From the NCBI GenBank assembly GCA_009885445.1, contig VFKQ01000378.1, forward strand, positions 1 through 11,285: DNA of 11,285 nt, read 5' to 3'. The stretch comes from Anaerolineaceae bacterium. GTDB taxonomy: Bacteria; Chloroflexota; Anaerolineae; Anaerolineales; Villigracilaceae. This document shows positions 1 through 6,405 of the stretch, piece by piece. The translations under genes were made by a program, and so were the position numbers. The notes beneath the pieces are model-generated. The model made no database searches, was not told the origin of the DNA, and was given only the letters and a program-made list of their open reading frames with translations. The number at the start of each line of letters is the position of its first letter. Position 1 is the first letter of the stretch.

Positions 1-2166
1 CCTCTCCGGTGTGAGCGGAAATTCGTTGAACCAAACGCCGGTCGCATCGTGGACAGCCGCGGCGATTGCAGGCGCTGTCGGCAAAAATGGCGGTTCGCCC
101 ACGCCGCGCGCGCCCCACGGTCCGTTCGGGTCGGGCACTTCGACGATGACCGACTCCACCGATTCGGGAATATCTAAAATCGTCGGAATCAAATATGTGC
201 TGAGTTGGTCGTTGAGAATATGTCCGTCGCGCACTTTCATTTCTTCGAGCAGTGCGTAGCCTTGGGCCTGAATCACTGCGCCCTCGATTTGTCCCTGCAC
301 GAGATTCGGATTGATGGCGCGGCCCACATCGTTTGCGGCAACGACGCGCACGAGGCGCACGTGGCCGGTGTCGGTGTCCACTTCCACTTCCACGGCTTGC
401 GCCGAATATGCGTAGGCAAAATTCGGCGTGGCGTGTCCGGTCTCTTTTTCAAACGGCGTGGTCTTCGGCGCGAGATATTTAAATTCGGCAATCGCCGGGC
501 GCTCTTCCAATTTCCATTTCGCCAATGCTAATTCCGCCGCGCCTTTAATGGCATTGCCCGCCATAAACGTCATGCGCGACGCAGATGCCGAGCCGGCGTT
601 TTCTGTCGTGGCCGTGTCCATCACGATGGCCTGCACTTTGTCCGCTGAAACGCCCAACACTTCTGCGGCCATTTGCGCCATCACGGTGTGCGTGCCCTGT
701 CCCACTTCCGCGCCGGCTTGATGCACGATCACTTTTTCAATTTCTGTCGCGCCGTGAATTTCAATTTTGGCCCAGCAATTTTCTGGATACCCAAAACTGA
801 AACCGATATTTTTAAACGCGGATGCAAATCCACGTCCGCGCACGAGCGGACTCTTATTGGATTTTGCCCGCTCAAAATTTTTCCAGCCAAATTTATCCGC
901 CGCCGCTTGCATGACCTGCACGATGCTGACTGGCCCCGGGGCGGGTGTGCCCACCCCGAGCGCGTCGCCGTCTCGAAGCGCGTTGAGCAGGCGAAACTCC
1001 ACGGGGTCCATGTTTAATTTCTCGGCGAGTTTGTCCATTTGTAATTCGGCCATGTACAAAGCTTGCGGCGCGCCGAATCCGCGAAAGGCGGCGGTGGGCA
1101 CGTTGTTGGTGTACACGCCGAACACGTCTGCGCTGACGTTTGGAATAAAATATGCGCCAGTGCAAGTAATGGCCGAATTGCCCAACACTTTATTCGACGT
1201 GTACATGTACGCGCCGCCATCGGCGATGATCTCGACTTGCGCGGCAACGAGCTTGCCATTTTTATTCGCGCCCCATTTTGCCTTAAGAGTCATCGGGTGA
1301 CGTTTGGCGTGGCCAATAATTGACTCGCGCCGCGACCAGATAATGCGCACGGGCCGGCGCAACTTCCACGCGGCCAGCGCTAAAACAATTTGCACCGACA
1401 TATCTTCGCGTCCGCCGAATGCGCCGCCAATGGCGGGATAGATGACGCGCACTTCGCTTTGCGGCAGGCCGAGACAGTGCGCAATTTCGCGCACGTCGGT
1501 ATGAGTCCACTGTCCGCCGGCGACGACGGTGACGCGGCCTTCATCGTCAATGTAAGCCATGCCCGCTTCGGGTTGTAAATATGCGTGCTCTTGATACGGC
1601 GTTTTGTAAACGCCCTCCACGATTACATCTGCATTCGCAAATGCAGAATCAACATCGCCTTTGCGAATGGTGTAATGCACACAAATATTTGAGTCCGCCA
1701 GCTCGGGGTGCAGTTGCGGCGCATCGGGCTTCATGCCTTCAGCGGCGTCAAAGACTCCGCGCAGGTCTTCGTAATCCACTTCAATTAATTTGACGGCCTG
1801 CGCCGCGATGGCTTCTGTCTCTGCGACGACTGCGGCGACTTGATCCCCTTCAAAGCGGACAATGTCGGTCGCGACGCCCTGAGGAGGGGTTGCGCTGGGT
1901 CCGCACAAAACAGGCTGGTCCTGGATTTGGAGTCCGTATTCGTTAACGGGCACATCCCGCGACGTGAACACCGCCAGCACGCCCGCAAGTTTTTCTGCCG
2001 CTTCAGTGCGCACACTTTTCACGCGCGCATGCGGCCTGCCCGCGAAAAGCATTTTCATGTGCAGGAGGCCGGGCATCGAGAGGTCGCCGGAATATTCTGT
2101 CTCGCCGACGACCTTGCCGCGCGCATCCACGCGCGGGAGTGATTGACCAACAGATTTTGGAAGCAT
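1..2166 (-). CDS. Xanthine dehydrogenase family protein, molybdopterin-binding catalytic subunit (3' end cut by window edge)
   Basis: This is the large catalytic subunit of a molybdenum hydroxylase. It would bind molybdenum-molybdopterin and hydroxylate a substrate (purine or other heterocycle/aldehyde), passing electrons to the 2Fe-2S and FAD subunit encoded upstream. There are 722 codons without a stop up to the left edge, and the last residues (FPLTPER) match the usual family C-terminus, so only a few residues should be missing. Visible motifs: Gln in GGQWTH (Q219); GGAFGGRE (247-254), equivalent to GGGFGGKE of xanthine dehydrogenase; AFRGFGAPQ (360-368) with the substrate-binding Arg; AGAEVGQGTHT (484-494); and GARGVGEPP (685-693) with catalytic Glu E691. 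The cysteine loop of true CO dehydrogenase is absent. ATG at 2166 lies 1 base after the stop of the upstream membrane protein and has only a weak ribosome site, suggesting translational coupling. The family call is firm; the substrate cannot be read from sequence. Confidence 0.95.
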   Translation of the reverse strand, partial: MLPKSVGQSLPRVDARGKVVGETEYSGDLSMPGLLHMKMLFAGRPHARVKSVRTEAAEKLAGVLAVFTSRDVPVNEYGLQIQDQPVLCGPSATPPQGVATDIVRFEGDQVAAVVAETEAIAAQAVKLIEVDYEDLRGVFDAAEGMKPDAPQLHPELADSNICVHYTIRKGDVDSAFANADVIVEGVYKTPYQEHAYLQPEAGMAYIDDEGRVTVVAGGQWTHTDVREIAHCLGLPQSEVRVIYPAIGGAFGGREDMSVQIVLALAAWKLRRPVRIIWSRRESIIGHAKRHPMTLKAKWGANKNGKLVAAQVEIIADGGAYMYTSNKVLGNSAITCTGAYFIPNVSADVFGVYTNNVPTAAFRGFGAPQALYMAELQMDKLAEKLNMDPVEFRLLNALRDGDALGVGTPAPGPVSIVQVMQAAADKFGWKNFERAKSNKSPLVRGRGFASAFKNIGFSFGYPENCWAKIEIHGATEIEKVIVHQAGAEVGQGTHTVMAQMAAEVLGVSADKVQAIVMDTATTENAGSASASRMTFMAGNAIKGAAELALAKWKLEERPAIAEFKYLAPKTTPFEKETGHATPNFAYAYSAQAVEVEVDTDTGHVRLVRVVAANDVGRAINPNLVQGQIEGAVIQAQGYALLEEMKVRDGHILNDQLSTYLIPTILDIPESVESVIVEVPDPNGPWGARGVGEPPFLPTAPAIAAAVHDATGVWFNEFPLTPER

Positions 2167-2167
2167 A

Positions 2168-2587
2168 TTAGCGTCTGTATTTCTTAACTTTAATTTTTGG
2201 CGGCGGAGCATCCAGTCGCGTGTAACGCGACGGGCCAATGATGCGATAGGTGACTGCATAAAAAACGGAGAAGACCCCGGATACAAACAGAAGCGTGAAC
2301 AGCGTGGTTATCAGATAGGCATAAAGATTGGGTTGCGACTGAATCCAGTTCAACAAGCCAATCAGCCCGGGCACTTTGAATAACCAGACTGGCATCACCG
2401 GGTAACCCAGTAACTGGACGGGGATGGCGAAGCCGGTTTGAAGTGCGTAGCCCACCAGCAATACCGCCAGCGCATATGAGATTACGGGAATAATTAAAAG
2501 GACCAGACAACCGATGCCGCGCCAAACGGGATGCGGTTGCTTTACACGGTTGTCTAGGCTGGTGGTCTCGCGCACATATTTACCCAT
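2168..2587 (-). CDS. Small integral membrane protein inside the molybdenum hydroxylase operon, function unknown
   Basis: The protein has 139 residues and I do not recognise a family. It has a polar N-terminus (1-22), a strong hydrophobic helix (about 23-48), a moderately hydrophobic middle with many Pro and Gly (53-79, possibly a re-entrant or second segment), a second clear membrane helix (about 87-115), and a basic, proline-containing C-terminal tail (PPPKIKVKKYRR). There are no metal-ligand motifs. The ATG at 2587 follows a GTGAGG ribosome site that overlaps the stop of the upstream FAD/2Fe-2S gene. Its own stop is 1 base from the start of the catalytic subunit. This packing says it is transcribed with the two enzyme subunits. 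Anchoring the enzyme to the membrane, or a redox or transport link, is possible but is inference only. It could also be an unrelated gene captured by the operon. Confidence 0.85.
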   Translation of the reverse strand: MGKYVRETTSLDNRVKQPHPVWRGIGCLVLLIIPVISYALAVLLVGYALQTGFAIPVQLLGYPVMPVWLFKVPGLIGLLNWIQSQPNLYAYLITTLFTLLFVSGVFSVFYAVTYRIIGPSRYTRLDAPPPKIKVKKYRR

Positions 2588-2598
2588 ATTTTTTTACC

Positions 2599-4023
2599 TC
2601 ACAAATTTTGACTTGCTGATTGAATGGCGTCCACAATTTTGTAATAGCCAGTGCATCGGCACAAGTTGCCGGTGATGGCCTGTTCAATGTCTGCGCGGCT
2701 GGGGCGTGGATTCTCCTCGAGCAGTTTCGCCGCAGACATGATGAAGCCGGGCGTGCAATATCCGCACTGCACCGCGCCGTGTTCGATGAAGGCGCTTTGA
2801 ACGGCGTGTAAGTGACTCCCCTCTCCCGAGTTCTGGAGAGGGGAAGCGAGACCCTCAACCGTGACGATCTGCGCGCCGTGCGCCCTCGGGGCAGGGACGA
2901 GGCACGACATGACCGCCTTGCCGTCGAGGAAGATGGTACAGGCGCCGCACTCGCCCTCGGCGCAACCTTCTTTCGTGCCGATGAGCAGGCCTTCTTCGCG
3001 CAACAAACGCAGGAGAGTCTTTTCGTGTCCGCTGCTGAAACGATATTCGCGGTCATTGATGCTGGTTTGAATTTCGGCTTCAGGAAAACCAGCGCCGACA
3101 ACTTGATTCTGCGGCGTAGACTCTTTGCCCCACAACAAAACGGGATTCAGGAAATCGTTTTTCTGGGTGCCGTTGCGCAGATGGGTCAGTGCGCGCGAGG
3201 CCAGCACGCGGACCATTTCTTTGCGATAGGCGGCGGAGGCGCGGATGTCGTCTATCGGGCGCGCGGCGTTCATGGTCAACTGCGCGGCTTGGGCGATGAC
3301 TTCGTCAGTGAGCGACTTGCCGATTAGAAATGATTCCGCTTCGGGGGCGTGGATGATCGTGGGGGCCACGGCTCCCAGCGTGATGGATGCCGTTCGGACA
3401 GAACCCGCTTCGAGGGTGAGTACGACCGCGATGTTGACCAGCGAAATGGCCTGGGCGCGGCGCAGAGTCAAACGCATGAAAGTGCCGCGTTGTGAATCGG
3501 TTAATGCGGGGAAAGAGATGTCGCTGAGAAATTCGTCGGCTTGCATGATGGTCTTGCGCACGCCGCTATAAAAATCTTTGAGTGCGACAGTGTGTTCGCC
3601 GCGTGTTGAAATTAAAGTGACGGAGGCGTTCAGCGCGATGAGCGGCGTGATGGTGTCGTTGGCCGGGGAGGCGGTGATTAAATTTCCGGCGATGGTGGCG
3701 CGGTTGCGAATTTGCGGCGCGCCCACTTCCCAAGCCGCGCGGGCGAGGGGATAGGCGCGTTCGCGCAGAAGTGTTGAAGCGGCGGCGGCGTTGTGTGTGA
3801 CCAGCGGGCCGAGATGAATAATGTTTTTTTCGTCGAGTTGGATTTGGTCGAGGGCATCCACGCGCGTGATGTCTATTAAACAATCCACGCCGCGACGCGT
3901 GCCGCGTTCGAGTTCGAGAATCATGTCGGTGGCGCCGGCCACGATGCGCGCGCGCGCGCCTTTTTCGCTTAACAAGCGGACGGCTTCTTCGACACTCTCA
4001 ACGTTGTAATATTCGTGCCACAT
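2599..4023 (-). CDS. Molybdenum hydroxylase FAD-binding / 2Fe-2S fusion subunit (xanthine dehydrogenase family)
   Basis: This electron-transfer subunit of 474 residues carries two domains. Residues 1 to about 290 are the CoxM/XDH-type FAD domain, with the flavin-binding stretches ARIVAGATDM (25-34) and IRNRATIAGNLITASPANDT (105-124). Residues from about 310 to 474 are a CoxS-type 2Fe-2S protein. Its plant-type cluster has Cys 354, 359, 362 and 374, and its second cluster has Cys 420, 423, 455 and 457 (QCGYC and CRC motifs). All eight ligands are present, so the protein should be functional. It would move electrons from the molybdenum subunit through two 2Fe-2S centres to FAD. The domain order is FAD first, the reverse of classical XdhA. 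Residues 393-403 (SPLQNSGEGSH) are encoded by a palindromic insertion. The start MWHEYYNV matches the usual FAD-domain N-terminus, although the ribosome site (AAGG) is weak and distant. Confidence 0.95.
   Translation of the reverse strand: MWHEYYNVESVEEAVRLLSEKGARARIVAGATDMILELERGTRRGVDCLIDITRVDALDQIQLDEKNIIHLGPLVTHNAAAASTLLRERAYPLARAAWEVGAPQIRNRATIAGNLITASPANDTITPLIALNASVTLISTRGEHTVALKDFYSGVRKTIMQADEFLSDISFPALTDSQRGTFMRLTLRRAQAISLVNIAVVLTLEAGSVRTASITLGAVAPTIIHAPEAESFLIGKSLTDEVIAQAAQLTMNAARPIDDIRASAAYRKEMVRVLASRALTHLRNGTQKNDFLNPVLLWGKESTPQNQVVGAGFPEAEIQTSINDREYRFSSGHEKTLLRLLREEGLLIGTKEGCAEGECGACTIFLDGKAVMSCLVPAPRAHGAQIVTVEGLASPLQNSGEGSHLHAVQSAFIEHGAVQCGYCTPGFIMSAAKLLEENPRPSRADIEQAITGNLCRCTGYYKIVDAIQSASQNL
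2817..2844. repeat. Perfect 10-bp inverted repeat lying in frame inside the 2Fe-2S domain
   Basis: The arms TCCCCTCTCC (2817-2826) and GGAGAGGGGA (2835-2844) are exact reverse complements around an 8-base loop. The element lies within the coding frame and encodes SPLQNSGEG-like residues between the VTVEGLA and HAVQSAF segments, where most CoxS-type proteins have only a short loop. It looks like a small palindromic repeat unit that entered the gene without breaking the frame. Only one copy is visible in this window, so its repetitive nature is inferred. Confidence 0.65.
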
Positions 4024-4105
4024 GGATTTCGATAGACCTTAAGGAATGCGGATTAATTAATTTCCCATTTCTAAGTTTAGCGTTGCCTTTGGCAGAAAAA
4101 CCTTT

Positions 4106-4181
4106 GTACACGGATTACGCGGAAAAAATGGACGCACACGGATTTTTAAAAAAATCCGCGTACTCCCGCAAATCCGTGTAC
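4106..4181. repeat. Nested palindromic element between the helical protein gene and the hydroxylase operon
   Basis: Outer arms GTACACGGATT (4106-4116) and AATCCGTGTAC (4171-4181) are exact reverse complements. Just inside, ACGCGGA (4117-4123) pairs with TCCGCGT (4155-4161). At the centre, CGGATTTTT (4139-4147) pairs with AAAAATCCG (4150-4158), with an alternative fold sharing the same arm. The word CACGGATT or its complement occurs three times. The element sits in the 183-base gap 4024-4206. It could act as a transcription terminator for the minus-strand gene ending at 4207, since a T-run follows the inner hairpin after about eight bases on that strand. It could equally be a REP-like intergenic repeat. 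The inverted pairs are certain; the role is inferred. Confidence 0.6.
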
Positions 4182-4206
4182 CGATTTGGTTTTTAGGTTT
4201 TACGAT

Positions 4207-4728
4207 TTATTTCGAACCCGTGATCACTTCGGCGCGGCGGTTAAATGTATCCACGGCCTGACGGGCCAGCGTGACCACGTTGCGAATCGCGGCGGGCAGG
4301 GCGGTTTCATCACCCATGCTGGCTTCAATGTTGTCGAGGCCATGATTAATTTGATCGGCGCTGTCGAAGAAGGCCGAGTCGAAAGTGTAGAGCTGGGCCA
4401 GTTCGGCTTCGTTGATTTTTACGGCGTCGAACAATCCGCTCATGCCGTAAGAGGCTGTGCTGATTTTGTCTATGAACATGCGCAATTGCAGGGCGGCTTT
4501 TTCAATGTCGTCAATTAACTCCATCAGGCCATTGCTGATCATGTCGGTTTGAATGTTGGTGGCGCGCTTGTGCAGTTCTTCAAAACGGCGCGCAACTGTT
4601 TCGCGCATTAATTTATCTGCGGCGCGGCGGCTCTGTCGCTCCACATATCCGTCAAAGCCGGGAATCTTGCCTGCCAATTTGGTGAACATATCCTGCGCAC
4701 CGGTTACTTTTTCAAAGAAGTCACTCAT
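4207..4728 (-). CDS. Helical soluble protein of unknown function, 173 residues
   Basis: I do not recognise the family. The protein has no cysteine, signal peptide or membrane segment and looks almost wholly alpha-helical. A charged N-terminal part contains GFDGYVERQSRRAADK (24-39), followed by a helix rich in Arg and Glu (41-56). A middle region (62-90) alternates Ile/Leu with acidic and basic residues and suits helix packing or coiled coil. The C-terminal half (100-173) has more amphipathic helices and a basic end. The start is taken at 4728 rather than the in-frame ATG at 4785: GGAGG at 4734-4738 stands 5 bases before ATG 4728, and a consensus -10 box at 4791-4786 would place the transcript start downstream of 4785. 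It is 183 bases upstream of the hydroxylase operon on the same strand, so co-transcription is uncertain. Confidence 0.85.
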   Translation of the reverse strand: MSDFFEKVTGAQDMFTKLAGKIPGFDGYVERQSRRAADKLMRETVARRFEELHKRATNIQTDMISNGLMELIDDIEKAALQLRMFIDKISTASYGMSGLFDAVKINEAELAQLYTFDSAFFDSADQINHGLDNIEASMGDETALPAAIRNVVTLARQAVDTFNRRAEVITGSK

Positions 4729-4733
4729 GTCTG

Positions 4734-4738
4734 CCTCC
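4734..4738 (-). promoter_or_regulatory. Shine-Dalgarno GGAGG deciding the start of the 173-residue protein
   Basis: On the minus strand GGAGG is followed by CAGAC and then ATG at 4728. This full-strength site supports the shorter start over the one 57 bases upstream. Confidence 0.85.
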
Positions 4739-4785
4739 GTAAAATATAAAAAGATTGATGGATGAACATGCAACGTGCGCCTCAC

Positions 4786-4791
4786 ATTATA
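4786..4791 (-). promoter_or_regulatory. Consensus -10 box (TATAAT) for the minus-strand gene
   Basis: The plus strand reads ATTATA, giving TATAAT on the minus strand. It would start transcription near 4779, leaving an approximately 50-base leader before ATG 4728. No good -35 hexamer is present at 16-18 bases spacing, so this is a candidate only. Confidence 0.45.
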
Positions 4792-4806
4792 GCCTGAGTT
4801 CAGAGT

Positions 4807-4812
4807 TATAAT
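4807..4812 (+). promoter_or_regulatory. Consensus -10 box (TATAAT) upstream of the class II aldolase
   Basis: TATAAT lies about 140 bases before the aldolase ATG and directly before the structured leader that begins at 4828. A start near 4819 would put the whole folded element in the 5' untranslated region. No convincing -35 box is visible. Its expected -35 zone overlaps the opposite-facing -10 box at 4786-4791. Confidence 0.4.
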
Positions 4813-4827
4813 CGAAACAAAAAATGT

Positions 4828-4924
4828 AACTACTCGGTGGGCGACTTAAGTCGCCACAACATTTGCAAAGCCGATACTTCGTCGGCTGGTTTTTTGCGAC
4901 GCGACGCGCCACGCCCGAGCAGTT
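4828..4924 (+). promoter_or_regulatory. Folded leader element with terminator-like hairpin before the aldolase gene
   Basis: A closing stem pairs 4828-4837 (AACTACTCGG) with 4915-4924 (CCGAGCAGTT), with one mismatch in ten. Inside are a perfect 16-base palindrome GGCGACTTAAGTCGCC (4840-4855) and a 6-bp hairpin AGCCGA/TCGGCT (4869-4874 with 4882-4887). Two bases later six T follow (4890-4895), as in an intrinsic terminator. Tandem GCGAC copies (4896-4900, 4901-4905) after the T-run could pair with GTCGC at 4850-4854 and so compete with the first hairpin. The pairings are read directly. It could be a transcription attenuator or riboswitch-like leader for the aldolase, or a cloverleaf-shaped palindromic repeat element that landed here; I cannot assign a known class. 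Confidence 0.5.
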
Positions 4925-4943
4925 ACCAAAAAATACAAAATCT

Positions 4944-4949
4944 GGAGAG
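4944..4949 (+). promoter_or_regulatory. Shine-Dalgarno GGAGAG deciding the aldolase start
   Basis: GGAGAG followed by ACAC precedes ATG 4954. It supports this start over the in-frame GTG at 4837, which would translate straight through the palindromic leader. Confidence 0.8.
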
Positions 4950-4953
4950 ACAC

Positions 4954-6372
4954 ATGTCATCAGAACTGAATGAATTGTTGAATGAAATTGAGCACAGCCT
5001 GCATGCGGATGGGGCCGCCGTCAGCGTCGTGGACGAGTCTGCGCTGAAAGCGAATCTCGATAAGTTGGTGCGCGCCTCGGCCCTCGCTTCGGGACCCGCT
5101 CAGGGTTGGTCCCGTTTTCTGGTGCGTTCTGCCGCCCAGGCCTTGGGCATCTTCCCCGCGTCGATTCATGAGCTGTACCTGGCGCGCGGCCGCGGCGATG
5201 CGCCGATGACGTGGGCCACGCCCGCATTTAATTTGCGTGTGCTTTCGTATCACGCCGCGCGGGCCATGTTCCGCGCCGCTTTGCGCATGAACGCGGGCGC
5301 ATTTATTTTTGAGATTGCGCGCTCCGAAATGGGCTACACCGCCCAGCGCCCAGCGGAATATTCCACGAACATTTTGGCCGCCGCCATCGCCGAGGGATTC
5401 CGCGGTCCGGTATTTATTCAGGGCGATCACTTTCAAGTGTCTGCGAAAAAATTTGCCAGCGACCCGCAAGCCGAAGTGCAAGCCGTAAAAGACTTGTGCG
5501 TGGAGGCCATCGCGGCTGGATTCTTCAACATTGACATAGACACGTCCACGCTGGTAGACATCAGCAAGCCGACGATTGCCGAGCAACAAACTATTAACAT
5601 CAATCTTTCTGCCGAGTTGGGCGTGCACATCCGCGCCGTGGAGCCAAAGCATGTGACTGTTTCCATCGGCGGCGAGATCGGCGAAGTGGGCGGACAAAAC
5701 TCCACCGAAGAGGAACTGCGCGCCTTCATGGACGGTTACGTGCGCGAGTTGGGCAAGTCTGCGCCCGGAAAACCTGGCCTGAGCAAGATCAGCATTCAAA
5801 CCGGCACGTCCCACGGCGGCACGGTTCTAGCGGACGGCTCTCTGGCCGCTGTGACGATTGACTTCGAGACCCTGTGCAACCTGAGTCGCGTGGCTCGCGC
5901 CAATTATGCAATGGGCGGCACGGTGCAACATGGCGCGTCCACTTTGCCCGAAGAGGCCTTCGGAAAATTTGTGGAGAACGAAGCCATTGAAGTTCATCTG
6001 GCGACAAACTTCATGAATATGTTTTTTGATAAAGCCCCCGCTGACTTGAAAGCAGAAATGTATAAATACACAGACGTCAACTCTGCCGCCGAGCGCAAAC
6101 CCGGCATGACCGACGAGCAGTTTTATTACAAGATGCGTAAGAACGCGGTCGGTCCGTTCAAGGCGAAAATATATGACCTGCCGCAAGCAGACTTGGATCG
6201 TTTGCATAATGCGTGGGAAGGACAGTTTGCCAGACTCTTCCGTCTGCTGGGCATGCAAGACACCAAGCCCATCGTAGACAAATTTGTCACGCACGCCCCC
6301 GTTGCTCCAGACGTGAAATTTTATTTAGGCGAGAGGGTCGCTGAAGAATTGGCCGACGATTTGGCGGATTAG
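4954..6372 (+). CDS. Class II fructose-bisphosphate aldolase family protein (long form, 472 residues)
   Basis: A zinc-dependent TIM-barrel aldolase, expected to interconvert fructose 1,6-bisphosphate with dihydroxyacetone phosphate and glyceraldehyde 3-phosphate in glycolysis/gluconeogenesis; a tagatose-bisphosphate or related ketose substrate cannot be excluded. Family signatures in order: QGDH (156-159), with catalytic Asp158 and zinc ligand His159; GGEIGEVGG (239-247), matching the conserved Glu segment; GTSHGGT (284-290), with zinc ligand His287; and QHGAST (325-330), with zinc ligand His326; then HLATNFMN (348-355), matching the substrate-binding INxATxL stretch. All three zinc ligands are present. 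The usual class II enzyme has about 290-360 residues. This one has some 85 extra residues before the barrel and about 110 after it. It is the first plus-strand gene after the divergent control region. A fossil of a class I aldolase follows in the same frame beyond its TAG stop. Confidence 0.85.
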   Translation: MSSELNELLNEIEHSLHADGAAVSVVDESALKANLDKLVRASALASGPAQGWSRFLVRSAAQALGIFPASIHELYLARGRGDAPMTWATPAFNLRVLSYHAARAMFRAALRMNAGAFIFEIARSEMGYTAQRPAEYSTNILAAAIAEGFRGPVFIQGDHFQVSAKKFASDPQAEVQAVKDLCVEAIAAGFFNIDIDTSTLVDISKPTIAEQQTININLSAELGVHIRAVEPKHVTVSIGGEIGEVGGQNSTEEELRAFMDGYVRELGKSAPGKPGLSKISIQTGTSHGGTVLADGSLAAVTIDFETLCNLSRVARANYAMGGTVQHGASTLPEEAFGKFVENEAIEVHLATNFMNMFFDKAPADLKAEMYKYTDVNSAAERKPGMTDEQFYYKMRKNAVGPFKAKIYDLPQADLDRLHNAWEGQFARLFRLLGMQDTKPIVDKFVTHAPVAPDVKFYLGERVAEELADDLAD

Positions 6373-6405
6373 AATCTGGATACAAAATATTTTGCCTGCG
6401 GGCAG

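Noticed and set aside
767..1300. Open frame of 177 codons on the plus strand
   Set aside because: It lies antisense to the molybdopterin subunit, whose minus-strand frame is open across the whole region and carries all family motifs.
1..2166. Possible aerobic CO dehydrogenase large subunit
   Set aside because: The active-site cysteine loop (AYRCSFR type) is missing; the equivalent place reads AFRGFGAPQ as in xanthine dehydrogenase-type enzymes.
4729..4785. Upstream ATG start for the minus-strand helical protein
   Set aside because: GGAGG before ATG 4728 is far better, and the candidate -10 box would start the transcript inside this extension.
4837..4953. Upstream GTG start adding 39 residues to the aldolase
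   Set aside because: The extension would be encoded by the palindromic leader, lacks a ribosome site, and a clear GGAGAG site precedes ATG 4954.
4960..5814. Long open frame of 284 codons on the minus strand
   Set aside because: It is fully antisense to the class II aldolase, has no ribosome site or recognisable motif, and its composition (rich in His, Arg, Gly) is that of a shadow frame in a GC-biased gene.
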